This document shows, in pieces, positions 1 to 7,623 of a stretch of DNA of 64,000 bases; the stretch's first letter is position 1, and each line of letters opens with the position of its first letter. This DNA comes from Ascidiaceihabitans donghaensis (GTDB taxonomy: Bacteria > Pseudomonadota > Alphaproteobacteria > Rhodobacterales > Rhodobacteraceae), in assembly GCF_900302465.1 (NCBI RefSeq), contig NZ_OMOR01000001.1, positions 1,798,001-1,862,000 on the forward strand. Reading direction: 5' to 3'. A model generated the notes under the pieces. The model was given only the letters and a program-made list of their open reading frames with translations. It was not told the DNA's origin and ran no database searches. Position numbers and translations under genes: made by a program.

Positions 1-82
1 TGATGATGCTTTGCGTCTGTGCGAGGGCAAAATTGCCTTGGCAGCCGTGGGCAATGACGTCAAAATTGTCGAACTGGACTAA
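1..82 (+). CDS. C-terminal end of an unidentified protein (partial)
   Basis: Only the last 26 codons lie in the window, read from base 2 to a TAA at 80-82; the visible peptide ends in NDVKIVELD. I do not recognise the family from so short a piece. It converges on the lipoprotein gene, whose stop lies 58 bases downstream. The open frame has normal codon use for this genome, but nothing about function can be claimed. Confidence 0.5.
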   Translation, partial: DDALRLCEGKIALAAVGNDVKIVELD

Positions 83-140
83 GGCGCACCCGCCTCAGTC
101 ACTCCAGTCAAAATGAATTTTAACGTGTTTTTTGAGCCGT

Positions 141-665
141 TTAGCGTCTGCGTGTTGTGCGCACGTTGCGTGCTGCTATCACACGGATTGTGCGGACTTC
201 GCTGAGCTGCTTGTTGGACAATTGCCGCGCCGCAACGACTGTTCGCGTGCGCTGGGTTCCGACGGCAGTGGGTGTTTCGGGGCTACGGGCTTCAAAGCGA
301 TAGGTCAGAACGCCGTCCACCGCTTCTTCTTCTTCGTTTTCGGGTGTGAGTTGGACTTGATACGCACCTTGCGTGGCCGTGATGCCCGTTGCACGGATCA
401 AAGCGCCGCCTGAAACCCGTTCGATCACCAAACCAGTGACTTGATCAATCGGTTCGCCCAAATATTCCGCATCCCGGCGGCGCAGGTTTGAAAACAAACC
501 GGCCTTTTGCGGGATCAGGGGATTCACGACTTTGGCCTCTTTTTGTTCAACAGGTTCCGATGTGCTGTTGCCCCAATTCCATGGGTTCACGCGGCTTTCC
601 CGGATCGCGCCACAGGCCGTGACGGACATCAGGGAAATCAAAAGAGCAGAAGTGACAATACGCAT
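141..665 (-). CDS. Small lipoprotein of unknown function
   Basis: A 174-residue protein that starts with a lipoprotein signal peptide: a basic start (MR), a hydrophobic stretch and the lipobox VTAC with the lipidated cysteine at residue 18. This points to export and anchoring in an envelope membrane. After a linker, residues about 55-150 look like a compact soluble domain, and the C-terminus is Arg-rich (RTTRRR). The ATG at 665 was chosen because the signal sequence begins exactly there; longer in-frame starts would bury it. It is divergent from sufE with 134 bases between. I do not recognise the family. Confidence 0.75.
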   Translation of the reverse strand: MRIVTSALLISLMSVTACGAIRESRVNPWNWGNSTSEPVEQKEAKVVNPLIPQKAGLFSNLRRRDAEYLGEPIDQVTGLVIERVSGGALIRATGITATQGAYQVQLTPENEEEEAVDGVLTYRFEARSPETPTAVGTQRTRTVVAARQLSNKQLSEVRTIRVIAARNVRTTRRR

Positions 666-799
666 GCGCAAAAAGCCTGTTGGTTTGTTTTCCTTTTGGT
701 AGCCTATCGGATGGCCCTTGAAAAGCCTTTGGACAAATGGGTGTGGACCTTTGTTGCGCTGCGGCCTACCTGTGAGCGACAACAGTTTGTGAGGCGGCC

Positions 800-1207
800 A
801 TGGCAAGTGAAAGTTTCGAAGAGATCGTCGAGGATTTCGAATTCCTTGAGGATTGGGAAGACCGCTATCGGTACGTTATCGATCAGGGCAAGGAAATGCC
901 CCCTTTGGATGATGCGCTGAAGGTCCCTGCCACCAAGGTTGATGGCTGTGCATCGCAGGTTTGGTTGCACCCGACCATTGACGGCGGTCGCATGTACTTT
1001 GACGGAGAAAGTGACGCGATGATCGTCCGTGGCCTGATTGCGGTATTACGTCGGTTGTATAACGGGCTGACTTTGAAAGAAGTTCTTGCTGTGGATGCAC
1101 GTGTTGAAATGGGGCGGTTGGGCTTGAACGATCATTTGTCAGCGCAACGGTCTAATGGGTTGCGTGCTATGATTGAACGTGTGCGATCTGTGGCCCAAGC
1201 GGGGTAG
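800..1207 (+). CDS. sufE: SufE-family cysteine desulfurase sulfur acceptor
   Basis: A 135-residue cytoplasmic protein with the full length and pattern of SufE. The loop DGCASQVWL carries the sulfur-accepting cysteine (Cys50). The fold is continuous from the N-terminal EEIVEDFEFLEDWEDRY helix to the C-terminal GLNDHLSAQRSNGL segment typical of the family. SufE takes persulfide sulfur from the desulfurase SufS and passes it to the SufBCD scaffold for Fe-S cluster assembly. No other suf genes lie nearby, so this is probably a stand-alone copy. A related CsdE-type role is possible. Confidence 0.9.
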   Translation: MASESFEEIVEDFEFLEDWEDRYRYVIDQGKEMPPLDDALKVPATKVDGCASQVWLHPTIDGGRMYFDGESDAMIVRGLIAVLRRLYNGLTLKEVLAVDARVEMGRLGLNDHLSAQRSNGLRAMIERVRSVAQAG

Positions 1208-1260
1208 GGGGCCAGCCCCCGTCCTGCGGACACCCCCGGGATATTTCAGGCGAAAAGATG
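1204..1260. repeat. Dispersed intergenic repeat, copy 1 (hairpin plus conserved tail)
   Basis: A G5/C5 hairpin (1207-1211 with 1216-1220) is followed by CCCCCGGGATATTTCAGGCG and then AAAAGATG. The same layout (GC-rich inverted repeat, then TATTT, then a purine-rich AAAGATGAAG-like end) recurs at 12593, 26706 and 31728. This copy lies between the convergent sufE and DUF1638 genes and could end transcription from either side. Confidence 0.6.
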
Positions 1261-1262
1261 CA

Positions 1263-1895
1263 TCAAAGTTTGGAAAGTGTTGTTGCCAGATCGCCGTAGC
1301 CCGTGAAGCGCCGTTCAAACGCCAGCCCCAGTTGTGTGGCCGCGTGTTTCGCCTTTTCCGTGAGCGCCGCGTCATCCGTTTGCGCCTGATACACCAGCTT
1401 TTCGTAGTTGCCGAAGTACATATCGCGCAGTTCGGGATGACGATCCAGCCCCATGGGTTTTATCACAAATGCATCGAACTGACGTACAAGGAAATCGGTA
1501 AGGTAGAAGGTTGTGATCTCGGTCTCGCTTTGTTGTGCAAACCGGTCGTTCCCTTCAAAAAAGCTGTAGCAATGTGGACCGGCGACCATATCTACGCCCA
1601 GTTGGTCGCAGGCGGATTTCAGCAGTCCGCCAGTGCCGCAATCCGCATATACCACAAAAATTTGGGCATAGGTGTCGCGGTGCTTTTCCACAGCTTTGGT
1701 CACGTGTTCGGTGATTTTTTCAGGATAGAGGTGATACTTGGCTGGCAAACAGGTCAGATCCATATGATCCCAGCCATTAACCGCCTTTAAATCCAGAATT
1801 TCACGCGCCAATGCCCCGCAAGCAATCAGCAAAATGCGCCCGGCTTTTGTGACCGTCAGACCGTTTTCAGTCAATGTGCTGTCGTCAATATGCAT
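1263..1895 (-). CDS. DUF1638 family protein linked to corrinoid methyl transfer
   Basis: A 210-residue cytoplasmic protein recognised as DUF1638 from its opening (ILLIACGALAREIL), its VYADCGTGG motif and PHCYSFFEG. DUF1638 genes commonly sit beside corrinoid-protein and methyltransferase genes, and here it is immediately downstream of one. Conserved Cys residues (ACGA, ADCGTGG, PHCYSF) could bind a metal or cofactor. In related Rhodobacterales I recall members of this cluster being needed for methionine synthesis, but the biochemical role is unknown. It has its own strong ribosome site (GGAGGG) just after a terminator-like hairpin. Confidence 0.8.
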   Translation of the reverse strand: MHIDDSTLTENGLTVTKAGRILLIACGALAREILDLKAVNGWDHMDLTCLPAKYHLYPEKITEHVTKAVEKHRDTYAQIFVVYADCGTGGLLKSACDQLGVDMVAGPHCYSFFEGNDRFAQQSETEITTFYLTDFLVRQFDAFVIKPMGLDRHPELRDMYFGNYEKLVYQAQTDDAALTEKAKHAATQLGLAFERRFTGYGDLATTLSKL

Positions 1896-1904
1896 AGGCC
1901 CTCC

Positions 1905-1947
1905 GAAAAAGCAAAACGCCTGCTCCGATGTGGCGGAACAGGCGTTT
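1905..1947 (-). terminator. Terminator or attenuator between corrinoid protein and DUF1638 genes
   Basis: Read on the minus strand, AAACGCCTG and CAGGCGTTT (1947-1939 and 1922-1914) form a nine-pair stem extended by an inner TCCG/CGGA pairing. It is followed by TTTTGCTTTTTC and, within a few bases, by the GGAGGG ribosome site of the DUF1638 gene. It should stop most transcripts of the upstream gene and let some through. Confidence 0.75.
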
Positions 1948-1967
1948 GTATTGAACTTTAGACCTGT

Positions 1968-2666
1968 TCAGGCAGACATTTGATTGTGTTTGCGTGACAT
2001 AAAGTCTTTTGCCGTTTCAACAGCAACAGCCGCGTCACGACAATAGGCGTCTGCGCCGATCGCTTTGCCAAACTCTTCGTTCAGAGGAGCGCCGCCGACC
2101 AAAACAACATAGTCGTCGCGAATGCCTTGTTCGATCATCGTGTCGATCACAACTTTCATGTAGGGCATCGTCGTTGTCAAAAGCGCTGACATGCCAAGAA
2201 TGTCGGGACCTTCTTCTTCGATCGCGGTCAGATAGTTTTCGACAGGGTTGTTGATCCCAAGATCGACAACTTCGAAACCGGCCCCTTCCATCATCATGGA
2301 TACAAGGTTTTTGCCGATATCGTGAATGTCGCCTTTGACAGTACCGATGACCATTTTGCCAACACGGGGGGCGCCCGTTTCCGCCAAAAGTGGTTTCAGG
2401 ATAAACATGCCGCCTTTCATCGCATTGGCTGCAAGCAACACTTCTGGTACAAACAAAATGCCGTCGCGGAAGTCGGCGCCCACAATGGTCATGCCGCCAA
2501 CAAGGGCCTTGGTCAGGATGTCGTAAGGTTCCCACTTGCGTTCCAGCAAGATGTTAACACCTTCTTCGATCTCTTCTTTGAGGCCGTCATAAAGGTCGTC
2601 AAACATCTGTTGAACCAGTTCTTCGTCGTCCAGTTCTGACAGGATGATATCGTCTTCGTCTGACAT
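1968..2666 (-). CDS. Corrinoid (cobalamin)-binding protein, B12 module of a split methionine synthase
   Basis: A 232-residue protein with the two-domain build of methyltransferase corrinoid proteins: a helical cap (residues about 15-95) and a Rossmann-like B12 domain. GDIHDIGKN at 112-120 is the DxHxxG signature, with His115 expected as the lower cobalt ligand; GMSALLTTTM and VLVGGAPLN are the other conserved loops. It carries methyl groups on cobalt between two catalytic partners. The ATG at 2666 follows a good AAAGGAAA ribosome site and gives the usual family length. The homocysteine methyltransferase at 4031 and DUF1638 support a methionine synthase role over methylamine or methoxyl metabolism. 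Confidence 0.88.
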   Translation of the reverse strand: MSDEDDIILSELDDEELVQQMFDDLYDGLKEEIEEGVNILLERKWEPYDILTKALVGGMTIVGADFRDGILFVPEVLLAANAMKGGMFILKPLLAETGAPRVGKMVIGTVKGDIHDIGKNLVSMMMEGAGFEVVDLGINNPVENYLTAIEEEGPDILGMSALLTTTMPYMKVVIDTMIEQGIRDDYVVLVGGAPLNEEFGKAIGADAYCRDAAVAVETAKDFMSRKHNQMSA

Positions 2667-2724
2667 GTTGTTTCCTTTGGTATAGGCCGGACCCAGTGCA
2701 CCGGTTTTTTCCGTTTTGACACAA

Positions 2725-2937
2725 TGTCGCATGTTCACTTTTCGAATTACGACATCGTCCGGTTCAATGGCGACTTGTCACATTGAATTTTTACGACGCA
2801 ATGCGGGGAATGTGTGTAACCGGATGCTGTTTCCCCTAATCGTCCTTTGTGACTTGTCGCAATAAAATCATACCCTTGTCGCATCATGAACCCAAATGAA
2901 ACTTGAGGGTTCATTGTCCAATATTGTTCATGTTCAT
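2725..2937. promoter_or_regulatory. Divergent control region with repeated operator-like sequences
   Basis: The 292 bases between the divergent corrinoid and radical SAM genes hold no gene. They contain a perfect inverted repeat ATGAACCC (2886-2893) / GGGTTCAT (2907-2914). GTTCAT recurs at 2926-2931 and 2932-2937. TGTCGCA occurs three times (2725-2731, 2855-2861, 2877-2883), and GACTTGTC twice (2772-2779, 2851-2858). No match to a SAM-II or SAM/SAH riboswitch core was seen. A DNA-binding regulator of methionine genes is a reasonable inference. Confidence 0.5.
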
Positions 2938-2958
2938 TATTCGTCCTATAGATGAAGA

Positions 2959-4020
2959 ATGACTGAATTTGATGCAAAAGGCCGTGCAGCACAAAGTAAT
3001 CGGGCAGGGCGCTTTGAAACTTTGCAACGTGACGGCATTGATGATGGCTGGGGTCGTGATACGCCCCCTGTGTTGCGAACACATGTCAGGCTGGAACGCC
3101 CCCGCAGTGTTATAAGTTACAACCGCTCACCGGATTTGCCGTTTGACCGCGCCATCAATCCCTACCGTGGCTGCGAACACGGGTGCGTCTATTGTTTTGC
3201 GCGTCCAAGTCACGCCTATTTGGGCCTGTCGCCCGGTTTGGATTTTGAAAGCCGTTTGATTGCACGCCCGGACGCACCGCAAATCCTTGAACGGGAACTG
3301 GCGGTCAAATCCTACAAAGTGGCGACTCTGGCTTTGGGCACCAACACTGACCCCTATCAGGCGCTTGAGAAAACCCATGGGATAACCCGCCGCATTTTGC
3401 AGGTTTTGCAAGCCTGCCAACATCCGGTTGCCATTGTGACAAAAGGGGCTTTGATTGAACGCGACATTGACATCTTAAAGGATATGGCAACGCGTGATCT
3501 GGTGCGTGTCGGTATCTCGGTCACCACGATGGACCCGAAACTGTCACGGTTGATGGAACCGCGCGCGCCATCGCCCGCACGACGCTTGCAGATTATCGAA
3601 CGCTTGGCGAACGAAGGCATTCCGGTGCGCATCATGGTTTCGCCCATGGTGCCTGCATTGTCGGATTACGATCTGGAAGCCATTTTGCAAGCGGGACGTG
3701 ACGCGGGCGCTGCACATGCGTCTTGGATTATGTTGCGATTGCCCCGTGAAGTGTCGGAGCTTTTTCAAGAATGGTTGGGGACGCATTACCCTGACCGCGC
3801 GTCGCGTATTCTGGCGCGGTTGCGCGAAATGCACGGAGGAGCGCTTTATGATGCGGCATGGGGCAAGCGCATGCGCGGCGAGGGGCCGTATGCCGAAATG
3901 GTTGCCAAGCGCTTTGCGATTGCAGTGCGCCGTTTGGGGTTGAAGACGCAAGGGGCTGCATTGCGCACAGATCTGTTTCGCGCACCTGTTTTACCAGGTG
4001 CGCAAATGTCTTTGTTGTAA
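2959..4020 (+). CDS. PA0069-family radical SAM protein (SplB-like)
   Basis: A 353-residue protein with the radical SAM cluster motif CEHGCVYC (Cys72, Cys76, Cys79; CxxxCxxC), preceded by the NPYRGCEHGC context typical of the PA0069/Rv2578c group related to spore photoproduct lyase. The substrate of this family is not known. It lies inside the split methionine synthase cluster, divergent from the corrinoid gene and convergent with the methyltransferase gene, ten bases from its stop. This placement is conserved, as far as I recall, in Phaeobacter, but a link to methionine synthesis is not shown by sequence. Confidence 0.85.
   Translation: MTEFDAKGRAAQSNRAGRFETLQRDGIDDGWGRDTPPVLRTHVRLERPRSVISYNRSPDLPFDRAINPYRGCEHGCVYCFARPSHAYLGLSPGLDFESRLIARPDAPQILERELAVKSYKVATLALGTNTDPYQALEKTHGITRRILQVLQACQHPVAIVTKGALIERDIDILKDMATRDLVRVGISVTTMDPKLSRLMEPRAPSPARRLQIIERLANEGIPVRIMVSPMVPALSDYDLEAILQAGRDAGAAHASWIMLRLPREVSELFQEWLGTHYPDRASRILARLREMHGGALYDAAWGKRMRGEGPYAEMVAKRFAIAVRRLGLKTQGAALRTDLFRAPVLPGAQMSLL
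3980..4003. terminator. Perfect hairpin at the convergent gene ends
   Basis: GCGCACCTG (3980-3988) and CAGGTGCGC (3995-4003) form a nine-pair stem with a six-base loop inside the last codons of the radical SAM gene. It lies 28 bases past the stop of the oppositely transcribed methyltransferase gene. Neither side has a strong T run, so it may act as a weak two-way terminator or as a 3' end stabiliser. Confidence 0.4.
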
Positions 4021-4030
4021 AATGCGTGTC

Positions 4031-5044
4031 TTAGGCCGAACGCCGGCGGCGTGTGCGGCGTGGCGCAGGCGTGTCGTCGCCGGTGCCATCGGAGGCAGAA
4101 GAAAAATCACCCAGTTTTGCGACGATTTCTTCCAAAGAAGGTGCCTCTTTCATCTCGCGCGTGTCCAGGGCCTCTCGCATAGCGGCAAGGTGTACCGGTT
4201 TTGTGCCACAGCATCCGCCAATGACACTTGCGCCGCATGCACGTGCCATCACAGCATAGTCCGCCATCAACGCAGGCGTGCCATCGTAGTGAATATGCCC
4301 GTCGACGTATTTGGGAATGCCGGCATTGCCTTTGGCTATGACTGGTAGAACAGCGCCGGCGGCTTTAAAGCCAAGTGCTGTACGTAACAAATCCGAAGCG
4401 CCGGTTCCACAATTGGCCCCAAACCCCAAAGGCGCGTTTGTAAGTTCATTCACCATAGACACCATGTCGGCGCTGGTCATTCCCATCATGGTGCGTCCGG
4501 CCGTGTCGAAACTCATGGTGCCACACCAGTCGATGCCTGCAAGCGCAAAACCTTCGGCCGCAGCGCGGTATTCTTCTGGCGCCGATATGGTTTCAACCCA
4601 AGCCAGATCCGCGCCACCGGCTTTCAGCCCATCTGCGGTTTCGTGGAACATCTCGACAGCCAAGGCGTGGGTCAGTTCCCCGATTGGCGCCATGATTTCC
4701 CCGGTTGGCCCGACGGATCCGGCAACGATGACTTTTCGTCCGGATGTATCTGCCACTTCGCGTCCGATTTCCGCGGCGACCCGGCTCAGTTCATGTGCAC
4801 GTTTTTCTGCGCCGTGCAGTTTCAGGCGTGACGCATTGGCACCAAAAGAATTGGTCAAAAATACATCGCTGCCCGCATCCACTGCCCCTTTGTAAAGGGC
4901 ATGGATTTTGGCAGGTTCATCGGTATTCCAAAGCTCCGGTGCATCGCCAGACATTAAACCCATGTCAAACAAGTTTGTTCCCGTGGCTCCATCCGCCAGC
5001 AGAACGCCTTTTTCGGCAAGCATTTGGTTGAAAATATTGGGCAT
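4031..5044 (-). CDS. bmt: Homocysteine S-methyltransferase module (split MetH or betaine-homocysteine methyltransferase)
   Basis: A 337-residue protein covering only the zinc/homocysteine domain of methionine synthase. It opens with LLADGATGTNLF and has the zinc ligands Cys212 (GANCGTG) and Cys278-Cys279 (GGCCGTKP). It transfers a methyl group to homocysteine. Length and sequence fit both the Bmt enzyme described in Sinorhizobium and the homocysteine subunit of the three-part methionine synthase of Rhodobacterales. The nearby corrinoid protein favours the second. The tail after residue 320 is an Arg-rich extension (RRTRRRRSA). The MprF-like gene lies 36 bases upstream on the same strand, so the two may be co-transcribed. 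Confidence 0.85.
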   Translation of the reverse strand: MPNIFNQMLAEKGVLLADGATGTNLFDMGLMSGDAPELWNTDEPAKIHALYKGAVDAGSDVFLTNSFGANASRLKLHGAEKRAHELSRVAAEIGREVADTSGRKVIVAGSVGPTGEIMAPIGELTHALAVEMFHETADGLKAGGADLAWVETISAPEEYRAAAEGFALAGIDWCGTMSFDTAGRTMMGMTSADMVSMVNELTNAPLGFGANCGTGASDLLRTALGFKAAGAVLPVIAKGNAGIPKYVDGHIHYDGTPALMADYAVMARACGASVIGGCCGTKPVHLAAMREALDTREMKEAPSLEEIVAKLGDFSSASDGTGDDTPAPRRTRRRRSA

Positions 5045-5080
5045 TGGCAGTCCATTCTCGCGTTTGTTCTGCTTCTGCTG

Positions 5081-7006
5081 TCATGATGCGTGTTGTGAGG
5101 CCAGTTCATAATTTTCATCAACATTATGAAAGTTGTGTATTGCCGCCCGTGGGAAAGCAGGTTCGATTTGTACGGGGTGGTGTACTTCGCGTGCGATGTC
5201 GGCCAACCCAAACAGCAAACTGGGCTGGTTTTGGGCTGCTGCGTATCGGGGCTGCCAGCTTGGTGCGAAGGCAGATTTAAACTGGCGCAATCCTGGCCCC
5301 CCCGCGCGGGTCACGGCGATTTTAGCCGCCCATCGAAACATTGCACGAGACGGATCAGGGCAGGCGGGTGTCGCAGCAAGGCTGACCCGTGCGATCTGCG
5401 CGCTGGCTGCGGCCTGTACAGCATGTGTTACAAGGGCGTGCATGGTACCATCTGGCATTCGGCCTGTGTGGCGCATCACGTCCAAACACCATTCGTATTT
5501 GCAGCGCTGAAACGTTGCAAAGGCGACCAAATCGTCATCGCAAAATGCCAAAGCAATAAAGTGGTCGGAAAGGTAGTCCGGACAAAAGCGACCCATAGTT
5601 CCGCCGCGTGCCGACCCGTGGGCGGTCTGCCACGCAGCATCAACATGCGCCATCTGGGTCCATGGTGGATTTGTTGCGGACTGGATCATGACACCGGATT
5701 TCTGCGCAGCCCGAAGTTTGCGCCGCAGCCCGCGTCGTGCCGGAGTGTCGAGATTGAACAAGGCAGGCGTTAATAAAGCATCATCAGAGATATGCATAAC
5801 AGCCCACCCCGTGGCGCGTGCGATCAATGCCGTTTTGCTGTTGCATTTGTAGATGAACGGCATGCGTCCGGTTGTTCGGGCTTCTGCGGTCAATGCAATT
5901 ATGGCGGTTTGCGCATCGCCGACAATCGGATCGCAGAGTGCTGTAAGTGTTTGCCCCGTAGGCCACACTGCAATTGCGCTTTTTGCGTCCGCCAGAATGT
6001 AGCCACCGTTCTGCTTGATAACCCCAAGTTCGGAATTTGGCGCGTCTGAAAGATTGGGGATAGGGTAGGGGCCTTGGCGGGGTTTTGCGCCAAACGGAAT
6101 GAACAAAGCCAGCAGAACACATGCGGCAGGACCTGCGTAGTAGACCAGTCGAAAAGCAACAATACTGGTCAGTAGCGCATCGACTGGAATCTGCGGCAGC
6201 ATCGTAAACAACGCAAGTTCGAAGGGACCGACGCCGCCAGGGGTATTTGAAATCAACGCCGCCCCAAGCGCCAACAAAAATACTGGAATGAAACCGGCCA
6301 AGCCAATGGCGCTTTCAGGTGCGACGTCAGTTGGCAAAAGCACAAAAAACGCAGCGGCGGCAGCAAATGTATCCATCTTTGCCCACAACAGCAAAGCCCC
6401 CGCGGATCGCAACGTCGGAAACTGGAGCCGAACCCCGTCAAACCTGCGGGACAGTCGTTTGAATTCGAATGCTGGAAAGCGGAACAAAAGCCACGCGAAA
6501 ACCGGGGCTGCCAACAGCACGCCAACTGACGGCCAAAAGGCCCAATTCGGACCCTTCAGGACGATGCTGGCCAAAGCCGTAACCATGGCCCAGCTGATCA
6601 CAAAAGACAGCGACACAAACGCGGATATTTGGAACGCTTTGGGCAGGCTTAAGTCTGTTAGAATGCGCCACCGCGCGACTGCACCTGTGAATAACCCAAA
6701 CCCCAGTGTTTGGGCCAAGGCAATGGCCATGGATCCGGTCCAACGGGCTTGATGATTGGGGATGCGCGTGGCAAAATGTGCATGCGCAACACCGTCATAG
6801 CGCCCCACGGCCCATAGGCTGATCACAGTCAGTGCAACCGATGCGACCCATGCCTGCCAAGTGATATGCGCCAGTTGGGCGGGCAGCGCCATGACTGTGT
6901 CTAAAGTGATTTTGGTCGACAACAAATAACCGCAGCCCAATAGAACTGCCAAAGGCACCACGGCCCGCACAGTCTTTGGCAGGACGCGTTGTTTGGTGAT
7001 GGACAT
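5081..7006 (-). CDS. MprF-like membrane protein with DUF2156 aminoacyltransferase domain
   Basis: A 641-residue two-part protein. The N-terminal half (to about residue 315) has roughly eight hydrophobic helices with the UPF0104-type GGVGPFELAL motif, as in lipid flippases. The C-terminal half is a DUF2156 (GNAT-like) domain with RGLRRKLRAAQKSG and GRFCPDYLSDHF. The layout matches bifunctional lysyl-phosphatidylglycerol synthase/flippase MprF, which adds an amino acid to phosphatidylglycerol and moves it outward. Which amino acid is used cannot be told. The ATG at 7006 has AAGGGA upstream and avoids a GTG start at 7051. Confidence 0.75.
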   Translation of the reverse strand: MSITKQRVLPKTVRAVVPLAVLLGCGYLLSTKITLDTVMALPAQLAHITWQAWVASVALTVISLWAVGRYDGVAHAHFATRIPNHQARWTGSMAIALAQTLGFGLFTGAVARWRILTDLSLPKAFQISAFVSLSFVISWAMVTALASIVLKGPNWAFWPSVGVLLAAPVFAWLLFRFPAFEFKRLSRRFDGVRLQFPTLRSAGALLLWAKMDTFAAAAAFFVLLPTDVAPESAIGLAGFIPVFLLALGAALISNTPGGVGPFELALFTMLPQIPVDALLTSIVAFRLVYYAGPAACVLLALFIPFGAKPRQGPYPIPNLSDAPNSELGVIKQNGGYILADAKSAIAVWPTGQTLTALCDPIVGDAQTAIIALTAEARTTGRMPFIYKCNSKTALIARATGWAVMHISDDALLTPALFNLDTPARRGLRRKLRAAQKSGVMIQSATNPPWTQMAHVDAAWQTAHGSARGGTMGRFCPDYLSDHFIALAFCDDDLVAFATFQRCKYEWCLDVMRHTGRMPDGTMHALVTHAVQAAASAQIARVSLAATPACPDPSRAMFRWAAKIAVTRAGGPGLRQFKSAFAPSWQPRYAAAQNQPSLLFGLADIAREVHHPVQIEPAFPRAAIHNFHNVDENYELASQHAS

Positions 7007-7176
7007 GGGGCGTTGGTCCCTTCGCTTGGCTTCTTCCAAGCTAGGGGACACCCGTCACCAACCCCTTAATTTCGCCCAAAAACCACTTGGGAAAACCCGT
7101 TTTGCGGGGGAACGCCTTCGGGTTTTTCGCAACAATTTAACTTAATCGAATATTCAGGCCTAAAAGCAGATTTGCA

Positions 7177-7482
7177 TCACAGCAATTGGCCTTTTGCCTC
7201 GATCATCAGTGCAGTCATCTGGGCGCGGATCGTCTCCTCAGATGCGCGGTGTCCAAGATCACCTGCCACTTTGCGAAAGACATCTTCGTCGCCCGCTTCT
7301 TCAAAGTCGGCTTTCACCACCTCTTTGGCGTAGGCGTCTGCGTCTTCGCCGTCTTTCCCCATCAAGGCTGCAGCCCATAAACCCAAAAGTTTGTTGCGTC
7401 GGGCCTCGACCTTAAATTGCATCTCGGCGTCATGGGCGTATTTGTTTTCAAAGGCATTTTCGCGGTCATCAAAGGTGCTCAT
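7177..7482 (-). CDS. ATP synthase zeta subunit (DUF1476), F1 inhibitor
   Basis: A 101-residue protein matching the alphaproteobacterial zeta family: MSTFDDRENAFENKYAHD at the start, the core VEARRNKLLGLWAA, and a four-helix composition throughout. Zeta binds the F1 part of ATP synthase and blocks ATP hydrolysis through its N-terminal segment. The ATG at 7482 has a strong AAGGAGAA ribosome site. It stands alone, divergent from purC with 141 bases between. Family length is about 104-107 residues, so it looks complete. Confidence 0.9.
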   Translation of the reverse strand: MSTFDDRENAFENKYAHDAEMQFKVEARRNKLLGLWAAALMGKDGEDADAYAKEVVKADFEEAGDEDVFRKVAGDLGHRASEETIRAQMTALMIEAKGQLL

Positions 7483-7623
7483 GTGGTTCTCCTTGGGTCG
7501 GTTCTTAAAAATATGGTAACGCTGAGGGCCTGCGGCAAGGGGGTTGCTTGCCCCAAACCCGCCCTTGGCGTATGAGAACGCCAGAATGGCGGGACTCACC
7601 GCCCAACCTTTGAAAGGACGCCC

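Noticed and set aside
1173-1790. A 205-codon plus-strand frame opposite the DUF1638 gene
   Set aside because: The DUF1638 protein on the minus strand has conserved motifs and a strong ribosome site; the plus frame begins within sufE and crosses a repeat.
2667-2958. A SAM-II or SAM/SAH riboswitch before the split methionine synthase genes
   Set aside because: Both strands were read for the conserved cores of these alphaproteobacterial riboswitches, and no convincing match or pseudoknot pairing was found.
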